Positions 33,262-42,928 of a stretch of 64,000 nt of DNA are shown one piece after another (position 1 is the first letter of the stretch; each line of letters opens with the position of its first letter). A model generated the notes under the pieces. The model was not told where the DNA came from, did not search any database, and was given only the letters and a program-made list of their open reading frames with translations. The position numbers and the translations under genes are program-made. Source of the DNA: an uncultured Lysobacteraceae bacterium (GTDB lineage: Bacteria; Pseudomonadota; Gammaproteobacteria; Xanthomonadales; Xanthomonadaceae); contig CALCNV010000047.1 in assembly GCA_937897645.1 (NCBI GenBank), forward strand, positions 7,316 through 71,315, given 5' to 3'.

Positions 33262-34748
33262 TGTCCGAGGAAATCCTGGTCAACGTCACTCCGCGCGAAA
33301 CCCGCGTCGCCGTGGTCGAGAACGGCATGCTGCAGGAGCTGCACATCGAACGCGGCTGGCGGCGTGGTGTGGTCGGCAACATCTACAAGGGCAAGGTGCA
33401 ACGGGTCATGCCCGGCATGCAGGCGGCCTTCGTGGAAGTGGGCCTGGATCGCGCCGCCTTCCTGCACGCCAGCGACGTGGTGCGTGCCGCGCCCGCGGGC
33501 AACGGCGATGACCTTGATCTTCCGACGCCTGCGCCTGCATCGACGCCCATCGTCGAACTGCTGCGCGACGGCCAGGACATCGTGGTGCAGGTGGTGAAGG
33601 ACCCCATTGGCAGCAAGGGCGCGCGCCTGACCACGCAAATCAGCATTCCCTCGCGCTACATGGTGCTGTTGCCGCAATCGAAGGTCATCGGCGTGTCCGC
33701 GCGCATCGAGGACGAGGCCGAGCGCCAGCGCCTCAAGTCCCTGGTCGGCGAACTGGCGGCCACGCATGGCGGGCATGGCTACATCGTGCGCACCAATGCC
33801 GAAGGCCAGTCGCCGGAAGCGCTGGCCGAAGACATCGCCTACCTCGCCCGCGTGTGGGCGCTGGTGGAGCAGCGCAGCCGTGAATCCGCGGTGGGCGCAT
33901 GCATCTACGAAGACCTGACCTTGCCGCTGCGCGCCGTGCGCGACCTGATGCGGCGTGACGTGGAGAAAGTGAAGGTCGATTCGCGCGAAACCTGCGATCG
34001 CCTGCAGGCCTTCGCCGCCAAGTACATGCCGGTGCTGGCCGAGCGCATCGAACACTATGCGGGCGAACGCCCCATCTTCGACCTGTATGGCGTGGAAGAT
34101 GAAATCGGTCGCGCCCTTGAAAAGGAAGTGCCGCTGAAATCCGGCGGCTACCTGGTCATCGACCAGACCGAGGCGATGACGACCATCGACGTCAACACCG
34201 GTTCGTTCCTCGGTCAACGTAACCTGGAGGAAACCGTCTACCGCACCAACCTGGAGGCCGCGCAATCGGTCGCGCGGCAGCTGCGCCTGCGCAACCTGGG
34301 CGGCATCATCATCATCGACTTCATCGACATGGATGACGCCGAGCACCGGCGGCAAGTGCTGCGCACGCTGGAAAAAGCACTGTCTCGCGACCACGCCAAG
34401 ACCACGGTGTACGAATTCTCGCCGCTGGGCCTGGTGGAGATGACGCGCAAGCGCACCATCGAAAGCCTTGAACGGCAGCTCTCCGAAACCTGCCACGAAT
34501 GCGGCGGGCGCGGCACGGTAAAGACCGCCGAGACCGTGACCTATGAAATATTCCGCGAAATCACCCGCGCCGTGCGCCAGTTCGAGGCGGCGCGCCTGCT
34601 GGTGATCGCATCGCCGAAAGTAGTGGCCCGCATCACCGACGAGGAATCACCGGCGGTCGCCGAACTGGAAGAATTCCTTGGCAAGTCGATCCGTTTCCAG
34701 GCGGATGAGCAATACCTGCAGGAGCAGTTCGATGTGGTATTGCTCTGA
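33261..34748 (+). CDS. rng: Ribonuclease G
   Basis: 495 residues, the length of RNase G and much shorter than RNase E, with no degradosome scaffold tail. An N-terminal S1 domain (NIYKGKVQRVMPGMQAAFVE) leads into the 5'-sensor and DNase I-like catalytic region. The catalytic aspartates lie in TTIDVNTGSF and IIIDFIDMDD, and the zinc-link cysteines are CHECGGRG. It matures the 5' end of 16S rRNA and turns over mRNA. The start ATG overlaps the maf stop (TGATG). The maf-rng-yhdP-tldD order is conserved in gammaproteobacteria. Confidence 0.96.
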   Translation: MSEEILVNVTPRETRVAVVENGMLQELHIERGWRRGVVGNIYKGKVQRVMPGMQAAFVEVGLDRAAFLHASDVVRAAPAGNGDDLDLPTPAPASTPIVELLRDGQDIVVQVVKDPIGSKGARLTTQISIPSRYMVLLPQSKVIGVSARIEDEAERQRLKSLVGELAATHGGHGYIVRTNAEGQSPEALAEDIAYLARVWALVEQRSRESAVGACIYEDLTLPLRAVRDLMRRDVEKVKVDSRETCDRLQAFAAKYMPVLAERIEHYAGERPIFDLYGVEDEIGRALEKEVPLKSGGYLVIDQTEAMTTIDVNTGSFLGQRNLEETVYRTNLEAAQSVARQLRLRNLGGIIIIDFIDMDDAEHRRQVLRTLEKALSRDHAKTTVYEFSPLGLVEMTRKRTIESLERQLSETCHECGGRGTVKTAETVTYEIFREITRAVRQFEAARLLVIASPKVVARITDEESPAVAELEEFLGKSIRFQADEQYLQEQFDVVLL

Positions 34749-34752
34749 GACG

Positions 34753-34848
34753 CGAATGGGAAATAGGGAATGGGAAATAGTTAGCGGCGCGCATGCGGGC
34801 GCTTGTGCCTTCCCCACTCTCCATTCTCCATTCTCCATTCACGGCTCC
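34753..34848. repeat. GGGAATGGG-family inverted repeat, rng-yhdP junction
   Basis: GCGAATGGGAAATAGGGAAT on the left (with AATGGGAAATAG repeated twice) faces CCACTCTCCATTCTCCATTC followed by TCCATTC on the right, a three-fold CTCCATT motif. It fills almost the whole 106-base gap between rng and yhdP. Confidence 0.75.
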
Positions 34849-34854
34849 ATCTAG

Positions 34855-37800
34855 ATGCCCAGCCCGCTCAAACGCCGCCTGCGATTGGCGCGCCGTGGCA
34901 TGTGGTACGCGCTGGCGGTGCTGCTGGTGTGCATGGCGCTGGTATTGGGCGTGGCGAGCCAGGTGTTGCCGATGGCTGAACGCCATCCGGAGCGGATCGC
35001 GGCGTGGCTGAGTGAACGCGCCGGCCGGCCGGTCGCATTCGACAGCGTGGACACGCAGTGGACGCGGCGCGGTCCGCTGTTGCGGCTGGATGGATTGCGC
35101 GTGGGCGAAGGTACCAATGCCATACGCATTGGCGAGGCCGAAGTGCTGGTGTCGATGTATGCCGGCCTGCTGCCGGGACGCTCGTTCACCGAACTGCGAC
35201 TGCGTGGCCTCTCATTGACCCTGCAGCGTGCCGAGGACGGGAAATGGTCGGTCCTGGGTTTGCCGGGCCAGCGGGCGGGCACCGATCCGCTTGAGGTTCT
35301 TGAAGGCCTCGGCGAATTGCAGGTCATCAACGGAAAGTTGGCGGTAGTTGCGCCGGCGCTTGGCTGGAATTTGCGACTGCCGAAAATCGACCTGCGCTTG
35401 CAGGTGGATGACGATCGCGTGCGTGCCGGTGCGCGTGCCTGGGCACGCACCGACGGCGAACCCGTAAACGTGGCGTTTGATTTCAAGCGCAGCAGCGGCG
35501 ATGGTCGCGGGTACCTGGATGCCGGCAAAGTCGACCTCGCAGCATGGAGTTCCGTGTTGCATTTCGCAGGCGTGATTGCGGAGGCGGGAACGGGGCGTGC
35601 GCAAGCGTGGGCGGAACTGCGCGGGAATCGCGTGGTGGTGCTTACGTCCGAACTCAAACTGAAGCAGTTGCAGCTGCGTGGTGCGCCACTGGCGATGCAA
35701 GTGGACGCGCCGCGTACAGGATTCGAGCAGGTGCAAGGTCGCATGCGTTGGCGCGTCACCGCCAACGGCTGGCGTTTCGATGCGCCGCTGTTGCGCGTAG
35801 GTGATGCCACCAGCCCGCAGAAGCTGGATGGCCTGGTGATCGCGGGTGGGCGCGAATATGCGCTGCTGGCGGACCAGATAGAGGCGGCTCCCCTGCTTGC
35901 CGTCGCCGGCCTGAGCAATCGCCTGCAGCCCGGCTTGCGGCAATGGCTGTTGCAGGCCAAGCCCGGGGCGCACTTGTCGAACGTGTCGCTGGCGGGCCGT
36001 CGCGATGGCATGTTGCGTGCGCAGGGCAAGCTGCTGGGCATCCGCTTCGCGCCGGCAGGACATTCTCCAGGTGTCGACGGCATGGCGGGTGGTTTTGCCG
36101 GTGATGGCGAAGGGTTCGTCCTGCAACTGGATCCAGGCACACGATTGAAGTTCGACTGGCCGAGCGGTTTTGGTGTTGCCCATGACGTGACCCTGGATGG
36201 CGCGCTCGCAGGCTGGCGTGAAGGCGAGGGCTGGCGCATCGGCACGTCCGCGCTACGCATCCGCGGCAAGGATTTCGGCGCGCATGCGCGCGGTGCACTG
36301 TGGTTCCAGGGCGACGGCACCCGTCCGTGGATGGATCTTGCCGCCGAGGTGGATGAAGCACCGGTCACCGCGGCCAAGGGATTCTGGATCCACCACAAGA
36401 TGTCCAAGGCCGCCGTGCAGTGGCTGGACGCTGCGCTGGTGGGTGGCAAGGTGCGCGACGGTCGCGCCATCGTATCGGGCGACCTGGACCACTGGCCGTT
36501 CCTGCACAACGACGGCCGCTTCGAGGCCTTGGCCAGCATCGACAATGGCCAGTTCAAGTTCCAGCCCGACTGGCCGGCGATGGATCACGTGGCTGCCGAT
36601 ATCGCCTTCATCGGCAACGGCTTCTCCATCGCCGGGAAAGGCGCACTGGCCGGCGTGCAGGTGGATGAATTCAAGGCGTCGATCCCTGCATTTTCCAGTG
36701 CCGAACTCAGCATCAATGCACGCGCGGCATCCGATGCCGGCAAGCTGCTGGCCTTGCTGCGCCAGAGCCCGCTGCAGAAGAAATATGGCGATACCCTGGC
36801 CAACCTGAGCACCAGCGGTCCAGCGGATGCCACGTTCAACCTGTTCCTGCCGATGCACGGCCAGGCAGCGGCGGCGAAAAAGATGACCGGTACGGTGGCC
36901 CTGCGTGGGGCCACGCTGGCGGACAAACGCTGGAACCTTGCATTCACGCGCGTCACTGGCAAGGCGGATTTCGACGATAACGGCTTCACCGCGGACAAAC
37001 TCGCGGTTAGCCAGCAGGGCCAGCCCGGCGTGCTGTCCTTGCGTGCGGGCGGTGGCGTGCGTGATGCCTCCAAATCGTTCGAAGCGGAGCTGGCGGCGAT
37101 TCTTTCCGCCACCGAGTTGCTGGATCGCGCGCCGGAGATGGCCTGGCTCAAGCCCTACGTGCAGGGCCGTTCGCAATGGACCGTCAGCGTCGCCTTGCCG
37201 AAAGGCAATGCCGCGGCCACTCCCAGCCAGCTCAAGCTGCGCTCGGATCTGGTGGGCACCACGCTCAGCCTGCCCGCGCCGCTGGACAAGCCTGCATCCA
37301 CCGCATTGGCCACGACCGTGCAGACTGCAATGCCCATGGGCAGCGGGCAGGTCGAGGTGGCGTTCGGCAACGTGCTGGCACTGCGCGCGCGCGGTGATGG
37401 CAAGCAGACCGGGGTGCGCGTGGTGCTGGGCGCCAGCACGGTGAATGAAGCGCCTCCCGCGTCCGGATTGATCGCCACCGGACGCACGCCAACGCTGGAT
37501 GCCATCGAGTGGATCACCCTCGCGAAAAGTGGAAGCGGCGGCGGCACGCTGCCCTTGCGCCACATCGATGTCACCAGCGACCGCCTGTTGCTGATCGGTT
37601 CCGCGTTCCCGGATACGCGACTGCAGGTCTCGCCCACCAGCAATGCGCTGGCGGTGGCCCTGGAGGGACCGGCGCTGGCGGGTTCATTGCTGGTGCCCAA
37701 CGCCGAGGGTGCGGCGATCGCCGGGAAACTGGCGCGATTGCATTGGCGCGCAGCTTCGCCCTCCGGCAAGGCGGCGGGCAATGCAACGCAAGCGGGCGAT

Positions 37801-38670
37801 CCGTTCAATCCCGCCGCCATCCCGCCGCTGGCATTGGACATTGGCGACCTCCAGTTTGGTGATGCACGTCTGGGGAGTGCACAACTGCGAACCAAGCCGC
37901 TGCCCAATGGCATGCGCGTGCAGCAACTCGCATTGCGCTCGCCGGGGCAGAAGATCGATATCCAGGGCGACTGGACCGGGCACGGTGCTGGCGCGCAGAC
38001 GCAGGTGGCCGCGGCCATCGACAGCGAAGACCTGGGTGGATTGCTGGATGGGCTGGGTTTCAAGGGGCGCGTGGGCGGCGGCAAGGGCAAGGTGCAGTTC
38101 GATGCGCATTGGGCTGGCAGTCCTGCGGATTTTTCGCTGGCCAGCATGGAAGGCAGCGTGCAGGTCGCCGCACGCGACGGCCAGTTGCTGGAACTGGAGC
38201 CGGGCGCCGGTCGCGTGCTTGGCCTGCTCAGCCTGACCCAGTTGCCGCGGCGCATGTTGTTCGACTTCCGCGATTTCTTTTCCAAGGGCTTCGCCTTCAA
38301 TCGCATCGATGGCAACGTACGCTTCGGCAAGGGCACGGCGCGCAGCGATGACATGGTGATCGACGGCCCCGCCGCGCAGATCAACATCCGCGGCAACACC
38401 GACCTGCGTGCGCAGCGCTTCGACCAGACCATCGAGGTGCTGCCGAAATCCGGCAATGTCCTGGCCGTGGTGGGTGCGGTGGCGGGCGGCCCGTTGGGCG
38501 CAGCGATTGGCGCTGCAGCCAATGCGGTGCTCAAGAAGCCGCTGGGTGAAATCGGCGCCAAGACCTATCGCGTGACGGGGCCCTGGAAAGATCCCAAGGT
38601 GGAAGTGATCAGCCGCGATCAGTCGCGCGTCGAAGCGGCGCAGGCGCCTGATGCAGTGAGTGCGCCTTGA
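34855..38670 (+). CDS. yhdP: YhdP-family AsmA-like envelope protein
   Basis: 1271 residues, matching the large bacterial YhdP proteins. One N-terminal membrane helix (ALAVLLVCMALVLGVAS) is followed by an opening signature (LSERAGRPVAFDSVDTQWTR, GPLLRLDGLRVG) and a very long beta-strand-rich periplasmic body typical of the repeating-beta-groove/AsmA superfamily. The C-terminal AsmA-like part contains SMEGSVQVAARDGQLLELEP and GPLGAAIGAAANAVLKKPLG. YhdP with TamB and YdbH is thought to carry phospholipids to the outer membrane. ATG 34855 has no strong ribosome site and follows a repeat that fills the junction. Confidence 0.92.
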   Translation: MPSPLKRRLRLARRGMWYALAVLLVCMALVLGVASQVLPMAERHPERIAAWLSERAGRPVAFDSVDTQWTRRGPLLRLDGLRVGEGTNAIRIGEAEVLVSMYAGLLPGRSFTELRLRGLSLTLQRAEDGKWSVLGLPGQRAGTDPLEVLEGLGELQVINGKLAVVAPALGWNLRLPKIDLRLQVDDDRVRAGARAWARTDGEPVNVAFDFKRSSGDGRGYLDAGKVDLAAWSSVLHFAGVIAEAGTGRAQAWAELRGNRVVVLTSELKLKQLQLRGAPLAMQVDAPRTGFEQVQGRMRWRVTANGWRFDAPLLRVGDATSPQKLDGLVIAGGREYALLADQIEAAPLLAVAGLSNRLQPGLRQWLLQAKPGAHLSNVSLAGRRDGMLRAQGKLLGIRFAPAGHSPGVDGMAGGFAGDGEGFVLQLDPGTRLKFDWPSGFGVAHDVTLDGALAGWREGEGWRIGTSALRIRGKDFGAHARGALWFQGDGTRPWMDLAAEVDEAPVTAAKGFWIHHKMSKAAVQWLDAALVGGKVRDGRAIVSGDLDHWPFLHNDGRFEALASIDNGQFKFQPDWPAMDHVAADIAFIGNGFSIAGKGALAGVQVDEFKASIPAFSSAELSINARAASDAGKLLALLRQSPLQKKYGDTLANLSTSGPADATFNLFLPMHGQAAAAKKMTGTVALRGATLADKRWNLAFTRVTGKADFDDNGFTADKLAVSQQGQPGVLSLRAGGGVRDASKSFEAELAAILSATELLDRAPEMAWLKPYVQGRSQWTVSVALPKGNAAATPSQLKLRSDLVGTTLSLPAPLDKPASTALATTVQTAMPMGSGQVEVAFGNVLALRARGDGKQTGVRVVLGASTVNEAPPASGLIATGRTPTLDAIEWITLAKSGSGGGTLPLRHIDVTSDRLLLIGSAFPDTRLQVSPTSNALAVALEGPALAGSLLVPNAEGAAIAGKLARLHWRAASPSGKAAGNATQAGDPFNPAAIPPLALDIGDLQFGDARLGSAQLRTKPLPNGMRVQQLALRSPGQKIDIQGDWTGHGAGAQTQVAAAIDSEDLGGLLDGLGFKGRVGGGKGKVQFDAHWAGSPADFSLASMEGSVQVAARDGQLLELEPGAGRVLGLLSLTQLPRRMLFDFRDFFSKGFAFNRIDGNVRFGKGTARSDDMVIDGPAAQINIRGNTDLRAQRFDQTIEVLPKSGNVLAVVGAVAGGPLGAAIGAAANAVLKKPLGEIGAKTYRVTGPWKDPKVEVISRDQSRVEAAQAPDAVSAP

Positions 38671-38745
38671 GTCGTTTTTTCCTTCTCCCACCGGCAGAAA
38701 GAGAAGTCGCTTGCCTTTGACTGATTCAGCCCCAAACTGGAACCC

Positions 38746-40191
38746 ATGACCAACTCTTCGCTCGCCCTCGCTGAAACCCGCCTCTTGCTCCCCGCCGGCC
38801 TTGACCAGCACGGACTCGATCGTGCCTTCGGCAGTTTGCTCGGCCCCGGCATTGATTTTGGCGACCTCTATTTCCAGCACTCCCGGCGCGAGAGCTGGAC
38901 GGTGGAAGACGGCATCGTCAAGGACGGCGCGCATTCCATCGAGCAAGGTGTCGGCGTGCGCGCCATCTCGGGCGAGAAAACCGGCTTCGCCTATTCCGAC
39001 GACATCAACAGCCAGGCGCTGCTGGCCGCTGCCGGTTCCGCGCGCGCCATTGCGCGTGACGGTCACGCGCATGCGCCGCAGGCCTTGGTGCGCGGAGAGG
39101 GACGCATGCTGTATTCCAGCGAAGATCCCATCGATGCACTCGACAACGATGCCAAGGTCGCCGCGCTACGTGCGGTCGACAAACTCCTGCGTGCCGCCGA
39201 TCCGCGCGTGCAGCAGGTCACGGTCAGCCTGTCGGGTGGCGTGGACACGGTGTTGATCGCACGCAGTGACGGCGTGCTGGCAGCCGACGTGCGTCCGCTG
39301 GTGCGCTTGAACGTGCAAGTGATCGTGGAACAGAACGGTCGCCGCGAATCCGGCTATGCCGGCTTCGGCGGGCGCTACGCGTATGCGGAACTGTTCGCCG
39401 ACGGCAAGCCGGAGCAGTTCGCGCGCGAAGCCCTGCGCCAGGCCCTGGTCAACCTTGAGGCCGTGGATGCGCCTGCGGGCGTGATGCCGGTCGTACTCGG
39501 CCCTGGCTGGCCGGGCGTGTTGCTGCACGAGGCGGTTGGCCACGGCCTGGAAGGTGACTTCAATCGAAAAGGTACGTCGACGTTCGCCGGGCGCATGGGC
39601 CAGCGCGTGGCCTCGCCTGGCGTGACCATCGTCGATGACGGCACCTTGCCCGGTCGCCGCGGCTCGTTGAACATCGATGACGAAGGCACGCCCACGTCAT
39701 GCACCACCCTGATCGAAGACGGCGTGCTGGTCGGTTACATGCAGGACACGCTCAACGCGCGCCTGATGGGCATGGCGCCCACCGGCAACGGCCGCCGCGA
39801 ATCCTTCGCCCACCTGACCATGCCGCGCATGACCAACACCTACATGCTGGCCGGGCAGGACGATCCGGCCGACATGATCCGTTCGGTGAAGAAAGGCCTG
39901 TACGCGGTGAATTTCGGCGGCGGCCAGGTCGACATCACCAATGGCAAGTACGTGTTCTCCGCCACCGAGGCCTACCTGATCGAAGACGGCCGGATCACCG
40001 CGCCAGTGAAGGGCGCGACCCTGATCGGCAATGGCCCGGAAACCATGCAGAAAGTGAAGATGATCGGCCACGACATGGCGCTGGATGAAGGCGTAGGCGT
40101 CTGCGGCAAGGACGGCCAGAGCGTACCGGTGGGCGTGGGCCAGCCGTCACTGCTGATCGAAGGGTTGACGGTGGGTGGGACGCGGGCGTGA
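38746..40191 (+). CDS. tldD: Metalloprotease TldD
   Basis: 481 residues. The zinc motif HEAVGH (HExxxH) lies at residue 261 in LLHEAVGHGLEGDFN, with further metal-binding histidine/cysteine regions after it (RGSLNIDDEGTPTSCT). TldD works with PmbA/TldE as a heterodimeric protease active on unfolded or modified peptides, such as microcin B17 precursors and CcdA. The partner gene pmbA is 0.7 kb downstream, with darP on the opposite strand between. It starts at ATG 38746, 75 bases after yhdP. Confidence 0.95.
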   Translation: MTNSSLALAETRLLLPAGLDQHGLDRAFGSLLGPGIDFGDLYFQHSRRESWTVEDGIVKDGAHSIEQGVGVRAISGEKTGFAYSDDINSQALLAAAGSARAIARDGHAHAPQALVRGEGRMLYSSEDPIDALDNDAKVAALRAVDKLLRAADPRVQQVTVSLSGGVDTVLIARSDGVLAADVRPLVRLNVQVIVEQNGRRESGYAGFGGRYAYAELFADGKPEQFAREALRQALVNLEAVDAPAGVMPVVLGPGWPGVLLHEAVGHGLEGDFNRKGTSTFAGRMGQRVASPGVTIVDDGTLPGRRGSLNIDDEGTPTSCTTLIEDGVLVGYMQDTLNARLMGMAPTGNGRRESFAHLTMPRMTNTYMLAGQDDPADMIRSVKKGLYAVNFGGGQVDITNGKYVFSATEAYLIEDGRITAPVKGATLIGNGPETMQKVKMIGHDMALDEGVGVCGKDGQSVPVGVGQPSLLIEGLTVGGTRA

Positions 40192-40200
40192 GGCAAGCAT

Positions 40201-40304
40201 GTCCGTCATCCCAGCGAACGCTGGGGTCCATTTTGCTTTTGCTTTTTCTTTTGCGCTCTTCGCGAAGATCAAAATGGATCCCAGCGTTCGCTGGGATGAC
40301 GGAC
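40201..40304. repeat. Inverted repeat, CGTCATCCCAGCGAACGCTGGG family, copy 1
   Basis: Two ~35-base arms, left GTCCGTCATCCCAGCGAACG... and right ...CGTTCGCTGGGATGACGGAC, nearly perfect. Each arm contains its own palindrome CCCAGCGAACGCTGGG. The centre is a T-rich ~34-base loop. It ends exactly at the darP stop codon and lies between convergent tldD and darP. A related copy is at 45838. Confidence 0.9.
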
Positions 40305-40862
40305 TCAGGTTTCGTCGTCGCCTTCTTCTTCCTCGCCCTCATCCGTCTGCGCCAGCAGTTCACGCAACTCGCGGAACAGCTCGCGGTACGCATGCGGCGG
40401 TTTGTTCTTCTTGCGCTCTTCGCCCGCGTTGCGGACCAGTTGGCGCAGGTGCTGGCGATCGGCGGTAGGGTGTTCGTCCAGCAAGTCGGCGAGGGCCGCA
40501 TCACCGTCCTCCAGCAGGCGCGTGCGCCAGGTTTCCAGGGTGTGCAGGATCGCGGTCTCGCGCCGCTTGGCATCGCCGCCCACTTCCATCGCATCGCGGA
40601 TCGCATCCAGGGTCTCGTCGCTTTCCCGGCGCATCTGCTTGGCCAGGAACTGCAGCTGGCGTTTGTGCGCGATGTGCGAGGTGATGCGCTGGGTTTCGTG
40701 GATGTGTTCCAGCAGGTCCTCGGGAATAGGCAGCTTGGCCAGGTGCGCCGGGGCCAGCGCGACCAGCTTTTCACCCAGGCTGCGGATGTCCAGCGCATCG
40801 CGCCGTTGTTCGCTGCGGCTGGGCCCCAGGAATTCGCCGGTCTCCGGGTCGTTTCCACGCAT
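40305..40862 (-). CDS. darP: Ribosome biogenesis factor DarP (YjgA)
   Basis: 185 residues, all helical and highly charged. Landmarks: PSRSEQRRDALDIRSLGEKL, LPIPEDLLEHIHETQRITSH, and KRQLQFLAKQMRRES. DarP (formerly YjgA/DUF615) binds late 50S precursors and helps peptidyl-transferase centre maturation. The very acidic tail (EGEEEEGDDET) is normal for this group. It sits on the minus strand between tldD and pmbA, 36 bases from the pmbA start, so the darP and pmbA promoters must overlap. Confidence 0.94.
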   Translation of the reverse strand: MRGNDPETGEFLGPSRSEQRRDALDIRSLGEKLVALAPAHLAKLPIPEDLLEHIHETQRITSHIAHKRQLQFLAKQMRRESDETLDAIRDAMEVGGDAKRRETAILHTLETWRTRLLEDGDAALADLLDEHPTADRQHLRQLVRNAGEERKKNKPPHAYRELFRELRELLAQTDEGEEEEGDDET

Positions 40863-40898
40863 GTTTGATCCTCCAGAACTTTGTCACAGGATAAGCCA

Positions 40899-42260
40899 TT
40901 GAACGCAATCACCGATTTTCCTGCCGACGACAGCCTGGTGCGGCTGGAGGCATTGGCCGACCTGTCGGGGCGATTGCTGGAGCGCGCACGTGCCCTCGGC
41001 GCCAGCCAGGCCGAGGTGAGTTGCAATGAGGAGCGCGGGCTCAACGTCAATGTGCGCATGGGCGCGGTGGAAACCGTGGAATCCACCCGCGACCGCAGCA
41101 TCGGCGTCACCGTGTACTTCGGCCAGCGCAAGGGCAGTGCCAGCACCGCCGACCTGCGCGAGGACAGCCTGGACGCCACCGTGCAGCAGGCCTGCGCCAT
41201 CGCGCGCTATACGGAGGACGACGTTGCCGCCGGGCTGGCCGATGCCAACCTGATGGCGACCGACTTCCCCGACCTGGACGCCTGGCACCCGTGGGCACTG
41301 GATGCCGACCATGCCGTCGACCTGGCGTTGGCCTGCGAAGCGGCCGGCCGTGAATTCGATACGCGCATCAGCAATTCGGATGGCACCTCGGTAGGCAGCG
41401 GCGAGAGCCTGTCCGTGTATGCCAACTCGCATGGCTTCTTTGGGCGCGACCGTAGCACCCAACACTCCATCGGCTGCGCTCTGATTGCAGGCCAGGGCGA
41501 CGACATGCAGCGCGATGGCTGGTACAGCACCGCGTTGGCGCGTGACGAACTGGAAGCACCCGTCGCCATCGGTCGCCACGCCGCCGAACGTACCTTGGCG
41601 CGCATGACGCCGCGCACGCTGGCGACCAGTGAGTACCCGGTGCTGTTTGCATCGGAAGTGGCGCGTTCGCTGATCGGGCATCTGCTCGGCGCAGTCTCCG
41701 GCGGAGCGCTGTATCGACGCGCCAGCTTCCTGCTGGACCATGCCGGCAAGCAGGTGTTCCCGGACTGGTTCGCCATCGACGAACGACCGCTGCTGCGCCG
41801 CGGCCTGCGTTCCTCCGCGTTCGATGGCGAAGGCGTGGCCACGCGTGAATCGGCGCTGGTGAGCGGTGGCGTGCTGCAACGCTACGTGCTGGGCAGCTAT
41901 TCGGCACGCAAGCTGGGCTTGCAGACCACGGCCAATGCCGGTGGCGTGCACAACCTCAACGTCGCTGCGAATGCGGGCGGATTCGAGGAACTGGTGCGCG
42001 GCCTGCCGCGTGGCCTGCTGGTCACGGAATTGATGGGGCAGGGCATCAACCCGGTGACCGGCGACTATTCGCGTGGCGCGGGTGGGTTCTGGATCGAGAA
42101 CGGCGTCATCGCCTATCCGGTGGACGGCATCACCATCGCCGGCAACCTCAAGGACATCTTCGCGAACATCGAGGTCGTGGGCAGCGACGTGGATCCACGT
42201 TCGCACATCGCTTGCGGCTCCATTCTCGTGGGCAGGATGACCGTTGCTGGCGAAGGGTAA
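40899..42260 (+). CDS. pmbA: Metalloprotease subunit PmbA (TldE)
   Basis: About 453 residues. The PmbA/TldD N-terminal domain (ERARALGASQAEVSCNEERG) and C-terminal domain are complete. As in all TldE subunits there is no HExxxH; the zinc is held by TldD. It forms the TldD-PmbA heterodimer. Conserved C-terminal landmarks are RRASFLLDHAGKQVFPDWFA and GQGINPVTGDYSRGAGGFWI. The start is taken as TTG 40899 (MNAITDFPADD), with CAGGA seven bases upstream; a TTG at 40881 in the same frame is the alternative. It is divergent from darP. Confidence 0.94.
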   Translation: MNAITDFPADDSLVRLEALADLSGRLLERARALGASQAEVSCNEERGLNVNVRMGAVETVESTRDRSIGVTVYFGQRKGSASTADLREDSLDATVQQACAIARYTEDDVAAGLADANLMATDFPDLDAWHPWALDADHAVDLALACEAAGREFDTRISNSDGTSVGSGESLSVYANSHGFFGRDRSTQHSIGCALIAGQGDDMQRDGWYSTALARDELEAPVAIGRHAAERTLARMTPRTLATSEYPVLFASEVARSLIGHLLGAVSGGALYRRASFLLDHAGKQVFPDWFAIDERPLLRRGLRSSAFDGEGVATRESALVSGGVLQRYVLGSYSARKLGLQTTANAGGVHNLNVAANAGGFEELVRGLPRGLLVTELMGQGINPVTGDYSRGAGGFWIENGVIAYPVDGITIAGNLKDIFANIEVVGSDVDPRSHIACGSILVGRMTVAGEG

Positions 42261-42451
42261 ATCGTGTGGTTCACCGCCCGGGCGCGTTGCGACGCGTTCA
42301 AGGTAATGGCTGCATAGGGTTCTTCGGGGCGCGGCGGGACGACCGTCGCCGGCGGTGAGTGACTTCGGTATGGACAGCGGGTGCCAGCCGGCTGTAGTGT
42401 CGCCGAGGAAGCTCCGATCCACATCCGCCCACACCTGCCAGGGGAAACACC
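42261..42451. other. Leader region of the DUF4870 gene, no gene seen
   Basis: These 191 bases hold the end of the pmbA unit and the leader of the next gene. A GC-rich stretch is present but no hairpin with a T tract, tRNA or short gene was recognised. Confidence 0.4.
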
Positions 42452-42862
42452 ATGAGTGAATTCGAGAACATCACCACCGCGCCGCCACCGCCTTCGGGCA
42501 CGCCCTCGGCTGAAGAAAGGCAATGGGGTTTGTTCGGGCACCTGTCCTCGCTGAGCGGCCTGTTCACCGGCGGCGTTGGCAACATCGTTGGTCCGTTGAT
42601 CATCTGGTTGATCAAGAAGGACACCATGGCGTTCGCCAGTGACCAGGCCAAGGAAGCGCTGAATTTCAACATCACCCTGTTGATCATCAGCGTCGTGCTG
42701 GTGCTGGCAACCGTGTTCACCCTCGGCATTGCCATCTTCATCACCCTGCCCCTGGGCGTCATCATCGGCATTGCCTGGCTGGTGCTGACCATCGTGGCGT
42801 CCATGAAGGCCAACAACGGCGAAGCCTACCGCTACCCGTTCACGCTGCGCCTGATCAAGTAA
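42452..42862 (+). CDS. DUF4870 membrane protein
   Basis: 136 residues. After a Pro/Thr-rich soluble N-terminus come three or four membrane segments: LSGLFTGGVGNIVGPLIIWL, then ITLLIISVVLVLATVFTLG and IAIFITLPLGVIIGIAW. The QWGLFGHLSSLSG and FQAKEALNFNI-like stretches (here SDQAKEALNFNITLL) are DUF4870 hallmarks. Members are small inner-membrane proteins of unknown function, often called Tic20-like. The ATG is preceded by AGGGGAA, a clear ribosome site. An intrinsic terminator follows, so the gene is a single unit. Confidence 0.92.
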   Translation: MSEFENITTAPPPPSGTPSAEERQWGLFGHLSSLSGLFTGGVGNIVGPLIIWLIKKDTMAFASDQAKEALNFNITLLIISVVLVLATVFTLGIAIFITLPLGVIIGIAWLVLTIVASMKANNGEAYRYPFTLRLIK

Positions 42863-42882
42863 GCCACCATGATGCAATGCAG

Positions 42883-42914
42883 GAAGGCCCGGTCAATCCG
42901 GGCCTTCTTTGTTT
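42883..42914 (+). terminator. Rho-independent terminator after the DUF4870 gene
   Basis: 10-bp perfect stem GAAGGCCCGG / CCGGGCCTTC, loop TCAAT, then TTTGTTT. A textbook intrinsic terminator 20 bases past the stop. The same stem sequence is used at 1506 and 56004. Confidence 0.9.
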
Positions 42915-42928
42915 CAACAGATGCATCT

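Noticed and set aside
42261..42451. tRNA gene searched for in the gap before the DUF4870 gene
   Set aside because: No cloverleaf, T-loop GTTCRA motif or CCA end could be found.
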